Origin: Myxococcales bacterium
GTDB taxonomy: Bacteria > Myxococcota_A > UBA9160 > SMWR01
Assembly (NCBI GenBank): GCA_022561775.1
Contig: JADFQO010000001.1
Coordinates: 94,274 to 158,273 of the forward strand
DNA: 64,000 bases
Direction of reading: 5' to 3'
Shown piece after piece: positions 33,279 through 47,481 of the stretch; position 1 is the first letter of the stretch; every line of letters starts with the position of its first letter. Under the pieces are notes generated by a model, which was given only the letters and a program-made list of their open reading frames with translations, did not search any database and was not told the DNA's origin. A program made the translations under genes and the position numbers.

Positions 33279-33859
33279 GCCTTCGAAGCGCGGTCGCGCT
33301 GTTGGGTATCCTGCTCGCCCTGCCCGCGAACGCTTCGGACCACCCCGCAGCGGGCCTGCAGGATTTTCTTTGGCCCGCCCTCAACCTCGTCATCCTGATC
33401 GCGGCTCTGGTGTATTTTAGCCGCAAGCCGCTGCGGGCTTATTTCGAGAAGCGCCGAAGCACAATCCAGGGCGAGCTTCAGTCGGCCGCCGAGCAGCTCG
33501 CAACAGCCGAGAGCACCTATGCAAAGTGGCGGCGCCGCATGGTCGACCTCGAAGGCGAGCTCGATGAGATTCGCGCAGTGTCGCGGCAGCGCGCCGAGGC
33601 CGAGCGTGAGCGAATCGTCGAAGATGCCCGCGCTACCGCAGAGCGGATCCAGCGCGATGCAACCACCGCCATCGCGTTGGAGCTCCGGCGCGCGCGGGAA
33701 ACCCTCCGCGAAGAGGCGACGCAGTACGCGATCGAACTCGCGGGCGAGCGCCTTTCACGGGAAGTGACCGAAGCCGATCGGGATCGCCTGATCGACGAGT
33801 TCATCGACCTCATCGCTTCGACGCCAGACTCCGACGCGAGCCAGCGGGAGGGCGCCTAG
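33275..33859 (+). CDS. atpF: F1Fo ATP synthase subunit b with N-terminal signal-peptide-like segment
   Basis: 'MSLRSAVALLGILLALPANASDHPAAGLQDFLWPALNLVILIAALVYFSRKPLRAYFEKRRSTIQGEL'. Confidence 0.9.
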   Translation: MSLRSAVALLGILLALPANASDHPAAGLQDFLWPALNLVILIAALVYFSRKPLRAYFEKRRSTIQGELQSAAEQLATAESTYAKWRRRMVDLEGELDEIRAVSRQRAEAERERIVEDARATAERIQRDATTAIALELRRARETLREEATQYAIELAGERLSREVTEADRDRLIDEFIDLIASTPDSDASQREGA

Positions 33860-33861
33860 CC

Positions 33862-34422
33862 GTGCAGAGCAAAGCCGCTCGCCGCTACGCGCGTGCGCTT
33901 TTCTCGTTGGCCCAAGAGGAGGGCGGAGTCGCATCGATCCGCCGCGAACTCGACGACATGGCCCGACTGCTCGCCGCCAACCCCGACCTTCAACGGCGAC
34001 TCTTCCAACCGCTGCACCCGGTTCGCGAGCGGCGGCAGGTATTGAAGAGCCTCTGCGAGCAGGGGCGCGGAAGCCAAACGATCCGAAACTTTTTTGCCTA
34101 TCTGATCGAACAACGACGCCTGGTCGCGTTCGACGCCATCCGCGAGGAATTCAATCGCCTGGCCGATGAGGCGGCCGGGCGCGTTCGCGCCGAGGTGCGG
34201 AGTGCGAGCCCGCTGCGCGACGAACAGCGCGCGCGTCTCGCCGGCGCGTTGGCTCGGAGAACCGGCAAGGACATCGACCTTACCGTGCACGTCGACTCCT
34301 CGCTGATTGGCGGCGCGATCGCCACGGTGGGTGGTCTCGTATTCGACGGCAGCCTTCGCAGTCAATTGTCGCAGTTGCGCGGCTCTTTGACACAGAGACG
34401 AAGCCTGCACGGAAACGACTAG
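33862..34422 (+). CDS. atpH: F1Fo ATP synthase subunit delta
   Basis: 'ARRYARALFSLAQEEGG...LTVHVDSSLIGGAIATVGGLVFDGSLRSQLSQLR'. Confidence 0.93.
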   Translation: MQSKAARRYARALFSLAQEEGGVASIRRELDDMARLLAANPDLQRRLFQPLHPVRERRQVLKSLCEQGRGSQTIRNFFAYLIEQRRLVAFDAIREEFNRLADEAAGRVRAEVRSASPLRDEQRARLAGALARRTGKDIDLTVHVDSSLIGGAIATVGGLVFDGSLRSQLSQLRGSLTQRRSLHGND

Positions 34423-34539
34423 GAGCGCGATCCCCGGTTGGGGTCGCGCGACGACGCAAAGGGAATTCGAAGAATTCCCCAGCTAGCTCGAAGGGCCTCG
34501 CGCGAGCGCAGCGGACCTGAAGAAGAAAAGGAAACAGTC

Positions 34540-38384
<3,845 letters not shown>

Positions 38385-38387
38385 AAA

Positions 38388-38801
38388 ATGCCGTTCGAAC
38401 TCACGATCGTGACGCCCGAAGGCCAGTCCTATCAGGGCAGCGTGGAGCGGGTCGTGCTTCCCGGCCGCGAAGGGGAGTTCGGGGTGCTCACGAACCATGA
38501 GCGCTTTCTCGCGCCGCTGCGGGTCGGTGCGGTCGAGATTATCACCGAGGGGGAGGCCCTCTACGCGGCGGTTGCGGACGGCTTCGCGGAAGTCGACGGC
38601 GAGTCCGTCACGGTGCTGGTGGATTCATGCGAACTCGAGCACGAGATCGACGCGGCGCGCGCAGACGCTGCGGTGGCGGCCGCGCAGCAATACCTCGACA
38701 AGGCGGCGGGCGACGAAGACCCCGAGCGCTACCGACATTACGAAGGGGAGCTCGAGCGCGCTCGGACGCGGGTGGCCGTCAGCCGACGCAAACGCCAATG
38801 A
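38388..38801 (+). CDS. atpC: F1Fo ATP synthase subunit epsilon
   Basis: 'FELTIVTPEGQSYQGSVERVVLPGREGEFGVLTNHERFLAPLRVGAVEI'. Confidence 0.95.
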   Translation: MPFELTIVTPEGQSYQGSVERVVLPGREGEFGVLTNHERFLAPLRVGAVEIITEGEALYAAVADGFAEVDGESVTVLVDSCELEHEIDAARADAAVAAAQQYLDKAAGDEDPERYRHYEGELERARTRVAVSRRKRQ

Positions 38802-38819
38802 TCGAGAGTTCGCGTTGGC

Positions 38820-39449
38820 TCAGCTTCCGCGCGAAGCGGTGAGCTTCGCCCTTCCGTTTTCGACCACGACCTTGAAGCGAATCTGGCCGTCCCCGTAACG
38901 CTTGCGCAGTTCGCGTTCTTGCCGGTCGAGTATCTCGTCCAGCTTCGCGGTGGTCAGCCTTGCGACACTCTCACCACACGCCCGCCGGGCTTCGACGAAG
39001 GCCTGGTAGATCTCCTTGCGGTCCTGCGGGGGAGGAGCCGCGGGTTCGGGTGGCGCCGCGGTGCGCTCGGACAGTTTCGCCTTGAATTGATGCCGCGAAT
39101 AACTGCCCGTTTCGATCTTGCGCAGGGTCTCGGTCCACTGGCGCTTGAAGGCCTGGTAGCGCGAGACGATCGAGTTGAACTTGAACCGCATCGCGGTGTT
39201 CTGGATCGCCTGATTGGAGTAGACGATGACGAGTTTCTTCACCTCGTCCGCCAACAGCATGGGTTCGCGCGGGCGGGAGCCGAGGAAATACTGGTCGTAG
39301 GCGAGCTTCACCGACGTCAGCTTGCGGCTGAGGACCTCCAGATCTTCTTCGTTGGGCAAAGCTCGGCCCTCCCCCGCGGCTGGCTCGTTGCTGCCAGTCG
39401 GCGAGTTTCTGAATCGGTGTCTTGGGCAGGTCACTTGAGGCGTTTCCAC
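38820..39449 (-). CDS. Uncharacterised protein, MXAN_5187-C-terminal-domain-like
   Basis: 'LEVLSRKLTSVKLAYDQYFLGSRPREPMLLADEVKKLVIVYSNQAIQNTAMRFKFNSIVSRYQAFKRQWTETLRKIE' is familiar from myxobacterial proteins. Confidence 0.6.
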   Translation of the reverse strand: METPQVTCPRHRFRNSPTGSNEPAAGEGRALPNEEDLEVLSRKLTSVKLAYDQYFLGSRPREPMLLADEVKKLVIVYSNQAIQNTAMRFKFNSIVSRYQAFKRQWTETLRKIETGSYSRHQFKAKLSERTAAPPEPAAPPPQDRKEIYQAFVEARRACGESVARLTTAKLDEILDRQERELRKRYGDGQIRFKVVVENGRAKLTASRGS

Positions 39450-39607
39450 CCCGGAAAATCGACTCTGTCGAGCGGGAAAATCGCGTTACCTACGTCCACA
39501 GTGCGTCAAAACGCGCTCGAATGCCCTGTCTATTATGACGCGAAATGACGCACCAATTGCGTAGCGCGTAATTCTCTGCTCGGGGAGCGGGACGTAGGAG
39601 CTGCGCG

Positions 39608-39645
39608 CTCGAACCCGATGGCCCCCCGTCACCGCACCCTAAGCA
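39608..39645 (+). repeat. Dispersed intergenic repeat, copy 1
   Basis: ctcgaacccgatggccccccgtcaccgcaccctaagca; near-match on the other strand at 61369-61405. Confidence 0.5.
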
Positions 39646-39678
39646 ATCACCCCTCGCCAAACACAAAAGACCTGCTGT

Positions 39679-40392
<714 letters not shown>

Positions 40393-41559
40393 CTACCCGA
40401 GCAGCTCTTTTGCGAGCAGATCGACGAGGTGATCGATCTCGCTGCTGCGATGGGTGGCCATCGGCGTGATTCGGAGGCGGGCCGTGCCTTCGGGAACCGA
40501 AGGGTGGCGAATTCCCTGGGCGTAGATGCCGTTCTCGAGCAGGCGCTCGCAGAGTTTCATCGTCGCGTCATTATCACCCACGATCACGGGGAGAATGTGC
40601 GTCGTGCTTGGCGCGGTCGAGATGCCTCGTTGCGCGAGGCCGTTTCGCAAGCGATCCGCATTCTGCGACAGGCGTTCTCGCCGCCACGGTTCGCGTCGCA
40701 TCACCTCGAGCGCAGCTCGCGCTGCGGCCACCTGCGGCGGAGCGAGCGCACAGCTGAAGATGAAACTGCGCGCGGTGTTGACGAGCAAATCGCGAAGTGC
40801 GCGGCTGCCCGCGACAAAGGCGCCAAACGAGCCGAGCGACTTTCCGAGCGTTCCGAGCACGACGTCGACATCGCGACCCACGCCGCAGAGTTCACTGGAA
40901 CCACGCCCCGTGGCCCCGAGTGTGCCGGTTCCGTGGGCGTCGTCGACAAGAACCGTCGCCCCCCATCGCTTTGCGAGCGGCACCAACTCGGCGAGCGGCG
41001 CGACGTCTCCGTCCATGCTGTAGACGCCGTCGACGACCACGAGCACCTCGCCTCGGGTCGATGCGGTCTCGCGCAGCACTTTCTCCAGGCAATCGAGATC
41101 GCCGTGCGGAAAGATGCGAACGGCTGCGCGCGAAAGTCGGCAGCCATCGATGATCGACGCGTGGCTCAGCGCGTCGGAGATCACCAGATCACCTCGGTCT
41201 GCGAGTGCGGGGATGACGCCGACGTTTGCCATGTAACCCGTGCTGAAGGCCAGCGCGGCCTCGGTTCCGAGAAATTCGGCGAGTTCCGACTCGAGCGCCT
41301 CGTGGATCTCGAAATTGCCGTTGATCAGCCGCGAGCCTCCCGCCGCGCAGCCGAACTCGCGCGTCGCAGCCACAGCCGCCTCGACGACCTCCGGGTGATG
41401 GGCGAGGTCGAGGTAGTTGCTGCCCGCAAAGAGCAATACCTCGCGGCCGTCGACCGACATCCGCGTAGATTGCGCGCACGCCATCACCCGCATCTGCCGA
41501 TGGGTGCCGCGCTTCTGGAGCGCGCCGAGCAGAGCGCTCGCGCGGGATTCGACGCTCAT
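40393..41559 (-). CDS. bioF: 8-amino-7-oxononanoate synthase
   Basis: 'LLFAGSNYLDLAHHPEVVEAA...VVDGVYSMDGDVAPLAELVPLAKRWGATVLVDDAHGTGTLG'; start at MSVESRASALLG (41559); the ORF extends to 41673. Confidence 0.92.
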   Translation of the reverse strand: MSVESRASALLGALQKRGTHRQMRVMACAQSTRMSVDGREVLLFAGSNYLDLAHHPEVVEAAVAATREFGCAAGGSRLINGNFEIHEALESELAEFLGTEAALAFSTGYMANVGVIPALADRGDLVISDALSHASIIDGCRLSRAAVRIFPHGDLDCLEKVLRETASTRGEVLVVVDGVYSMDGDVAPLAELVPLAKRWGATVLVDDAHGTGTLGATGRGSSELCGVGRDVDVVLGTLGKSLGSFGAFVAGSRALRDLLVNTARSFIFSCALAPPQVAAARAALEVMRREPWRRERLSQNADRLRNGLAQRGISTAPSTTHILPVIVGDNDATMKLCERLLENGIYAQGIRHPSVPEGTARLRITPMATHRSSEIDHLVDLLAKELLG

Positions 41560-41662
41560 CGCTGAGCCCGGCATCGCTCGAACAGGGGATTCTCCAGATT
41601 GGATTTCGGCGGGTTTCGCGGGAGACAGCGCGCTGAAGCCAGCAAAGCAACAACCCCACGCG

Positions 41663-41694
41663 CTGTCAACCAAGCCGGCGGTCGTGGTTGACAG
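41663..41694. promoter_or_regulatory. BirA-type biotin operator upstream of bioF
   Basis: CTGTCAACC - 14 nt - GGTTGACAG, perfect 9-bp inverted repeat with the spacing of BirA boxes. Confidence 0.8.
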
Positions 41695-41953
41695 GCGTTC
41701 GATCCGTTGAGAAGATAAAATGATTAATCAATTCCACTATTTAGCTGACTCAGGCGACTTCGGGGACCCGGCCCCGCGGGCGCGCCGCACCGGGCCCGGG
41801 CTCTGGACGCACTCGACGGAGTGGCTCAAACTCATCGGCTCTGGGGATTCACTCGCCCTTCCGCGAGCCACCAGTCGAGGCCGACGGGGCCGACGGGCAA
41901 TCCGAAGACCATCGCTACAGCCGCCCGATCGTTTACTGAAGGAGAATGGATAG

Positions 41954-42304
41954 ATGCCGTCTAGCGCGCCGACGCTGTGCAATCCCAAAGAGGTCGATGA
42001 TGTCGTCGACTGGGGGATCGTTCCGACCATGATCGAGGGGGAGTCCAGAACCTCGGGGGTGTTGCTCCACAAGGGTCCGAACGGCGAATCCGAGACGGGG
42101 CTGTGGATCTGCACGCCCGGAACCTGGGAGTGTCATGTGACCCGCGACGAGTTTTGCCATTTCCTCGAAGGTCGCTGCACCTACACGCACGAGTCAGGCG
42201 AAGTCATCGAGATTGCTCCCGACACGGTGGCCTTCTTTCCAGCCGATTGGAAGGGCAGCTGCCGGGTTCACCAGACCGTTCGGAAGGTCTATATGATTCG
42301 CTGA
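41954..42304 (+). CDS. Cupin (DUF861-like) protein
   Basis: 'ETGLWICTPGTWECHVTRDEFCHFLEGRCTYTHESGEVIEIAPDTVAFFPADWKGSCRVHQTVRKVYMI'. Confidence 0.85.
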   Translation: MPSSAPTLCNPKEVDDVVDWGIVPTMIEGESRTSGVLLHKGPNGESETGLWICTPGTWECHVTRDEFCHFLEGRCTYTHESGEVIEIAPDTVAFFPADWKGSCRVHQTVRKVYMIR

Positions 42305-42387
42305 TCGGGGAGTGAGCAAAATCGCGAATCGCGACGCCGGACGCGCGATTGCGCACCCTCGAACAAAGAATTGCGCACAGCCGGCCG

Positions 42388-42828
42388 CTAAGCGTCCGGC
42401 TCCACGATGTTCGCCTCCATGTTCGGACGCAGATCGCCCGGGAATGACGCCTTGCTGCGCGCTTCGAGGTCAAAGTAGACGGAGATCTTCTCCGACGTCG
42501 CTGCGAGTTCTCTGGTTTCGATGTTGTGCATGCGATGGATCGCCGTCATCGACGTATTTCCGATCTTCAGCAGACCGCTTTCGATCACGATGAGGCTGCC
42601 CACCCTTTGTTCGGCCTTGTATTCGATGGTGTCTCGGACATCGACGAATCCGCCGTGGTTTCGATCCAGGTAATCCCGCGTGAAGCCGAGCGCCGACATG
42701 TGATGCCAGAACGCCTGATCAAACATACCCACGTAGTGCATGGTGTTCATGTGGCCCTGGTGGTCGCAGTGCCAGGGATAGACCACGCCGCGGAAGGTCT
42801 CGATGTATTCGCTCATGATCGCTCCCAT
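42388..42828 (-). CDS. Hotdog-fold acyl-CoA thioesterase
   Basis: 'FRGVVYPWHCDHQGHMNTMHYVGMFDQAFWHHMSALG' is 4HBT-type. Confidence 0.85.
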   Translation of the reverse strand: MGAIMSEYIETFRGVVYPWHCDHQGHMNTMHYVGMFDQAFWHHMSALGFTRDYLDRNHGGFVDVRDTIEYKAEQRVGSLIVIESGLLKIGNTSMTAIHRMHNIETRELAATSEKISVYFDLEARSKASFPGDLRPNMEANIVEPDA

Positions 42829-43079
42829 GTTCGAAGGAATCGCGCCAACGCTTCGAGCGCGAGCGACATGCGGCCGCTTACCGCGGGGTCGGGGTCGCTG
42901 AGGCGCTTTGGGTCGGCCGCCCCTTCGAGCGGGCGTTCGACCAGCTGTGGATCGTGATCGTCGAACTCCCGAACCTCGCAGCCGAAGGCTTCTGCTTCAA
43001 TGGTTAGGTAACCCCAGGGAACCATCGCACCATCGTGTTCGAAGAGTTCGGCGGCGAGCATCGGGCGTCGGCCAATCAA
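42813..43079 (-). pseudogene. Short fragment resembling an internal piece of UroD/MtaA-like proteins
   Basis: 'ELFEHDGAMVPWGYLTIEAEAFGCEVREFDDHDPQLVERPLEGAADPKRLSDPDPAVSGRMSLALEALARFLRTW' recalls the UroD-like family but is only 88 aa and abuts bioB and the thioesterase. Confidence 0.45.
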
Positions 43080-44146
43080 GACTGACGGGCGATCTCGGGC
43101 TTGAGGATTTCACCGTCGGTGCCCGTCAACCGGAAGGCGTTGGAGGATTCGGCCCCCGCCTCGTATAAGGGATTTCCCTCAATTTCGAATCCGGCATCGC
43201 GAATCATCCGGTAGGTGTCCGCAACCGCATCGCCGCGGGTCGTGAGATAGCCCTCGACGAACAACGAATTCGCGGGATAGAGGGCGAGCGGTTCGAGGCT
43301 GCGCAGGTGTCCCTCGCGTCCTCCCGCCGCGCGGATTTCCGCGCGCGGATTGACGAAGCGCACCAACGCGAGCGTTCGCAGGCAACGTTCCGGCGTGAGG
43401 CTGCCATCGGCCTTCAGCGGATTGCCCTCGATAGGGATCAGGAAGTTCACCGGAATCGACGGCACCTCGAGTTCTCGAAGGCGAAACGCCAACTCGATCA
43501 CGTCACTGCTCGATTCACCCATCCCGAGGATGAACCCACTGCAGGTTTCGATGCCGAACTTACGAGCCGCTTGCAGTGTGCGCACGCGGTCCGCGTAGCT
43601 GTGGGTGGTGCACACTTTCTCGTAGTGACTCTCGCTGGTGTTGAGATTGTGATTCAGCCGATCGAGTCCGGCCGCCGCGAGGATTTCCGCGTGCGCGTCT
43701 TCGATCAGCCCGGCCGACAAGCAGACCTCGATCGGATAGCGATCCTTCAGCTTGCGGATCAAGGACGCGAGTTTGCGGGTGCGCTCGATCGTTGGGCCGC
43801 GGCCGGAGAGCACCATGCAGTAGCGACTCGCGCCCGACTGGGCGGCGCGCTCGGCTTCCGCGAGGATCTCCGCGTCGCTCTTGATTGGATACTTGCGGAT
43901 CGCCGCAGCGGAATCGCGGGACTGGGAGCAGTATCCGCAGTCCTCCGGGCAGAGTCCGTTTTGAATGTTGTTCAAGATGTGAACCATCACCTTCCGGCCG
44001 AAGTGACGCTCGCGGGGCAGATAGGCGGCGTGGAGGAGCGGAAGCAATTCGACGTCTTCTCCGTCGAGGATCCAGAGGGCGTCGTCCCAGCTCGGCGGCT
44101 CGTCTCGTAGAGCCTGCTCGGCGAGACGTGAAATGCGTTCGAACAT
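43076..44146 (-). CDS. bioB: Biotin synthase
   Basis: 'KVMVHILNNIQNGLCPEDCGYCSQS' radical-SAM motif; start MFERISRLAEQAL. Confidence 0.96.
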   Translation of the reverse strand: MFERISRLAEQALRDEPPSWDDALWILDGEDVELLPLLHAAYLPRERHFGRKVMVHILNNIQNGLCPEDCGYCSQSRDSAAAIRKYPIKSDAEILAEAERAAQSGASRYCMVLSGRGPTIERTRKLASLIRKLKDRYPIEVCLSAGLIEDAHAEILAAAGLDRLNHNLNTSESHYEKVCTTHSYADRVRTLQAARKFGIETCSGFILGMGESSSDVIELAFRLRELEVPSIPVNFLIPIEGNPLKADGSLTPERCLRTLALVRFVNPRAEIRAAGGREGHLRSLEPLALYPANSLFVEGYLTTRGDAVADTYRMIRDAGFEIEGNPLYEAGAESSNAFRLTGTDGEILKPEIARQS

Positions 44147-44228
44147 GGAGCCTCCGCGCGAAACGGGCCTGCGGCGCGCTTCGAGGTGTGCCTCGGCCGC
44201 ACGGGCAGAAAAGCAGGATTGCTCGAGG

Positions 44229-44260
44229 CTGTCAACCGAATCTGGAGCGTAGGCTAGGGC
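44229..44260. promoter_or_regulatory. Possible degenerate BirA site upstream of bioB
   Basis: Left half CTGTCAACC identical to the bioF site, 14-nt spacer, weak right half GGCTAGGGC. Confidence 0.4.
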
Positions 44261-44772
44261 TCGTCGGGCGGCACCTTGGGCGCTCCGATCGCCTTTTCGA
44301 TGGCGTGTTCGTAGAGCTCGGTCACCTGTTTGCGCTGGGCGTCGTCGAGATTTACGAAGCGAATTCCCATCCCGCGTTCTTCCTCGGCCAGGTTGGCGCT
44401 CACGTTCACGGCGGCGACTTCGCCGGGGAGCTCGATTTCCTCCCCGGTTTTTTCGACCCGAATCCGCACGTTGAAAGGAGTGCCGATCGGAAGTGGTGAT
44501 TCGGTGGCGATGAAGATGCCCCCGGTCGACAGGTTCGTCATCAGGCAGTCGCCGACCTCGCCACGCGATTCGAAGCACACGTTGAGTGCGAGCGGGACGC
44601 GCACGGAAGCCCGGCTTTGCGCGTGTTTCTCTTTGACGTCTGGCTGGAAGTGGCGGTTCAGTGTGCTCTTGAGCTGCGACCAGCGAGCCAACTCGGCCGG
44701 CGAAAGACCGCCGGCCTTTCGCTGATTATCCAGCGCCATGTAGGCGCGCAAGAGGCCGGGCATGTTGGACAT
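44254..44772 (-). CDS. PilZ-domain protein (TIGR02266-like)
   Basis: 'RASVRVPLALNVCFESRGEVGDCLMTNLSTGGIFIATESPLPIGTPFNVRIRVEKTGEEIELPGEVAAVN'; start at MSNMPGLLRAYM. Confidence 0.85.
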   Translation of the reverse strand: MSNMPGLLRAYMALDNQRKAGGLSPAELARWSQLKSTLNRHFQPDVKEKHAQSRASVRVPLALNVCFESRGEVGDCLMTNLSTGGIFIATESPLPIGTPFNVRIRVEKTGEEIELPGEVAAVNVSANLAEEERGMGIRFVNLDDAQRKQVTELYEHAIEKAIGAPKVPPDEP

Positions 44773-44897
44773 TCGCCCGACCCTCCATCGTCTCGGAACG
44801 ACGCTTCGCCGGAGTCTATCGCGGAACGAGTGAGCGGTCGGAGAATTTGCGAAGAATCGGTACGGTTCGACGCGCTCCAAATCTGTAGAATGTCGAG

Positions 44898-46292
44898 ATG
44901 GCGCGCTCCCGAACGGTTTATTCCTGCACCGAATGCGGTGGTCAACAGCCGCGCTGGGTCGGCCGCTGTCCGTCCTGCGGCGGTTGGTCGACGCTCGTCG
45001 AAGAGACGATTCGCGCGCCCGCCGAATCGGAGCGCCTCGGGCAAAACCCCGACATCGAGTCCGCCAAGCCGATGCTGCTGGGCGAAATCGACACCGCAAG
45101 CGCCCCTCGCCTCGCGACACGGCTCGTCGAATTCGACCGGGTCCTGGGCGGCGGGTTGGTTCCCGGTTCCGTCGTGCTGCTCGCGGGCGAGCCGGGCGTC
45201 GGAAAGTCGACACTGGCGCTGCAGATCGCTGCCGCTTTGGGGTCGCGGGCTGCGACTCTCTACGTCACCGGGGAAGAGAGCCCCGAGCAGCTGCGCTTGC
45301 GCGCGGAGCGCCTCTCCGTCGTCCCAAAAGATCTGTTGGTTCTCGCCGAGACCCGCGCCGAGTCGATCGCGGCGATCTGGGCAGAGCGGGCGCCCTCGCT
45401 GGTGGTGGTCGATTCCATCCAGACGCTGCGCACGGATCGGGTCGAGTCGGCACCCGGATCGGTCGCGCAGGTGCGCGAGTGCGCGGCGGAGCTCGCCGCG
45501 ATCGCGAAGTCCCGCAATTCAGCGCTGATCCTGGTCGGGCACGTCACCAAGGAAGGAACGGTCGCGGGGCCGCGGGTACTCGAACACCTCGTCGATGTCG
45601 TGCTCGGCCTCGAGGGCGACCGCGGCCAGTTCTTTCGGCTGCTTCGCGCGAGTAAGAATCGCTTCGGCTCGACCCAGGAAGTGGGTGTCTTCACGATGAC
45701 CGAGCGCGGTCTCGAAGACGTCGAGAATCCGAGCGAGCTGTTTCTCGCCGAGCGGCGAGCGGGTGCGCCCGGCTCCTGTATCGCACCGCTCGTGGAGGGC
45801 AGCCGGCCGATGCTCGTCGAGCTCCAGGCGTTGGTCGCGCCCGCGGGTTATGGGACCGCGCGCCGTACGACGATCGGTCTGGACGACGGGCGGCTCGCCT
45901 TGCTGCTCACGGCCCTCGACCGCCACAGCGACGTCGATTTCCTGTCTCGCGATGTCTACGTGAATGTGGCCGGTGGTTTACGGGTATCCGAGCCCGGCGC
46001 GGACCTCGCTCTCGCCCTGGCGCTGGCATCGAGTCGGCTCGATGTTCCGCTGCCCGCCGATGTTGCCGCATTCGGAGAAATCGGTCTCGGTGGCGAGGTG
46101 CGGCGGGTCGGTCGCATCGACTTGCGGTTGCGGGAGGCTGTGCGCCTCGGATTTCGACGCGTGATGCTACCCGCTGGTGTCGAGGTCGCGCGGCCCGCGG
46201 GCGCCGAACTCATCCCCGTAGCCGACGTGGCCGCTGCGGTTCGCTGGCTGCGCGCGTCAAGCGCTGTTCACGTCTCTGCAAACGATTGTTAA
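44898..46292 (+). CDS. radA: DNA repair protein RadA
   Basis: CxxC zinc finger 'YSCTECGGQQPRWVGRCPSCGGWSTLVEE', 'LLAGEPGVGKSTLALQIA', KNRFG motif. Confidence 0.97.
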   Translation: MARSRTVYSCTECGGQQPRWVGRCPSCGGWSTLVEETIRAPAESERLGQNPDIESAKPMLLGEIDTASAPRLATRLVEFDRVLGGGLVPGSVVLLAGEPGVGKSTLALQIAAALGSRAATLYVTGEESPEQLRLRAERLSVVPKDLLVLAETRAESIAAIWAERAPSLVVVDSIQTLRTDRVESAPGSVAQVRECAAELAAIAKSRNSALILVGHVTKEGTVAGPRVLEHLVDVVLGLEGDRGQFFRLLRASKNRFGSTQEVGVFTMTERGLEDVENPSELFLAERRAGAPGSCIAPLVEGSRPMLVELQALVAPAGYGTARRTTIGLDDGRLALLLTALDRHSDVDFLSRDVYVNVAGGLRVSEPGADLALALALASSRLDVPLPADVAAFGEIGLGGEVRRVGRIDLRLREAVRLGFRRVMLPAGVEVARPAGAELIPVADVAAAVRWLRASSAVHVSANDC

Positions 46293-46366
46293 CCAGTTGG
46301 TTTTGCATCGCTTTTTAACATAACGCTCTTTGACAGGCGCAGACAGGATGGCTAGCCTGCGCCGCG

Positions 46367-47413
46367 ATGACGCAGTCCTCCACCGCGTCGGCTTCGAATG
46401 CGCGGGTCTTCTCGCAGGCCCTCGAGCGCAATGCCGTCAGTCTCGAACTCGTAGAGCGCGCGATGCGCGAACAATTCAACTCGGAGACGGCGCTCGTCGG
46501 CCTGCTCGGCGAGCACCTGCTCGAATCCGGTGGCAAGCGCATGCGCCCTGCGTTGGTGATGTTGACCGCGCAGCTCTGCGGCTACACGGGCTCTCGACGC
46601 GTTCAGGTAGGGGCCGCGATCGAATTGCTCCACACCGCGACACTGTTGCACGATGACGTGGTCGACTTCTCGGAACTGCGGCGCGGTAGGCCATCTGCAA
46701 ATGTGCTGTGGGGCAACCGTCGCGCGATTCTCGCGGGAGACTTTCTCTACTCGCGCGCCTGCACGATGATCGTCGAGGACGGCGACCCGGATATTCTCTG
46801 GATCTTCGCGAATGCAATTCGCAGCATGGCCGAGGGAGAAATTCTCCAGCTCGAAAGGAGCTACGACCCGACGATCACCGAGTCCCATTATTTCGGGATC
46901 ATCGAGCGCAAGAGCGCGATGCTCTTGTCGACTGCCACCGAGTCCGGGGCGATCCTAGGCGGTGTTACTCGTGCTGAGCGGAGGCGCCTCGCGGACTTCG
47001 GTCGCGAACTCGGCCTGGCGTTTCAGTTGCGCGATGATGCTCTCGACTACGAAGCCGGCGAAGAGGTATTGGGCAAGATCCCCAACATGGATATACGCGA
47101 GGGCAAGGTGACGCTGCCCTTGTTGCTCGCACTCAAGCGCTGCACCTCTAGCGAGCGCGAGGGGGTCGCGGTCGTGCTCAAGAGTGCGTCTCGAATGGCT
47201 GATCCCGGCGCGGACCCACCGCCCGTTTCAGAATCACTCGACCTCGCGCTGGTTCTTGACCTGATTGGGCGTTACCGCGGTGTCGAAGACACCGTGCGCC
47301 GCGCCCAGGAGCACACCGAGCGCGCCATCGCCTCGATCGCTGCGTTCCCAGAATCCGAGGCGAAGCTGGATCTGACCGCGGCCGCGCAATTTGCGGTGAC
47401 CCGAGACCGCTGA
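46367..47413 (+). CDS. Polyprenyl synthetase (octaprenyl diphosphate synthase-like)
   Basis: 'LLHTATLLHDDVVDFSELRRGRPSANVLWGNRRAILAGDFLYSRA', second motif 'GLAFQLRDDALDYEA'. Confidence 0.93.
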   Translation: MTQSSTASASNARVFSQALERNAVSLELVERAMREQFNSETALVGLLGEHLLESGGKRMRPALVMLTAQLCGYTGSRRVQVGAAIELLHTATLLHDDVVDFSELRRGRPSANVLWGNRRAILAGDFLYSRACTMIVEDGDPDILWIFANAIRSMAEGEILQLERSYDPTITESHYFGIIERKSAMLLSTATESGAILGGVTRAERRRLADFGRELGLAFQLRDDALDYEAGEEVLGKIPNMDIREGKVTLPLLLALKRCTSSEREGVAVVLKSASRMADPGADPPPVSESLDLALVLDLIGRYRGVEDTVRRAQEHTERAIASIAAFPESEAKLDLTAAAQFAVTRDR

Positions 47414-47481
47414 GCGATCGAACGGCCGAGCGTTTCGGCGCCTGGATACCCTCTCATCCCGCTGGTCCCGGGAGAACCACC

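Noticed and set aside
41720-41953. 77-aa ORF MINQFHYLADSGDF... upstream of the cupin gene
   Set aside because: Mostly Arg/Pro-rich without domain signal; probably leader sequence.
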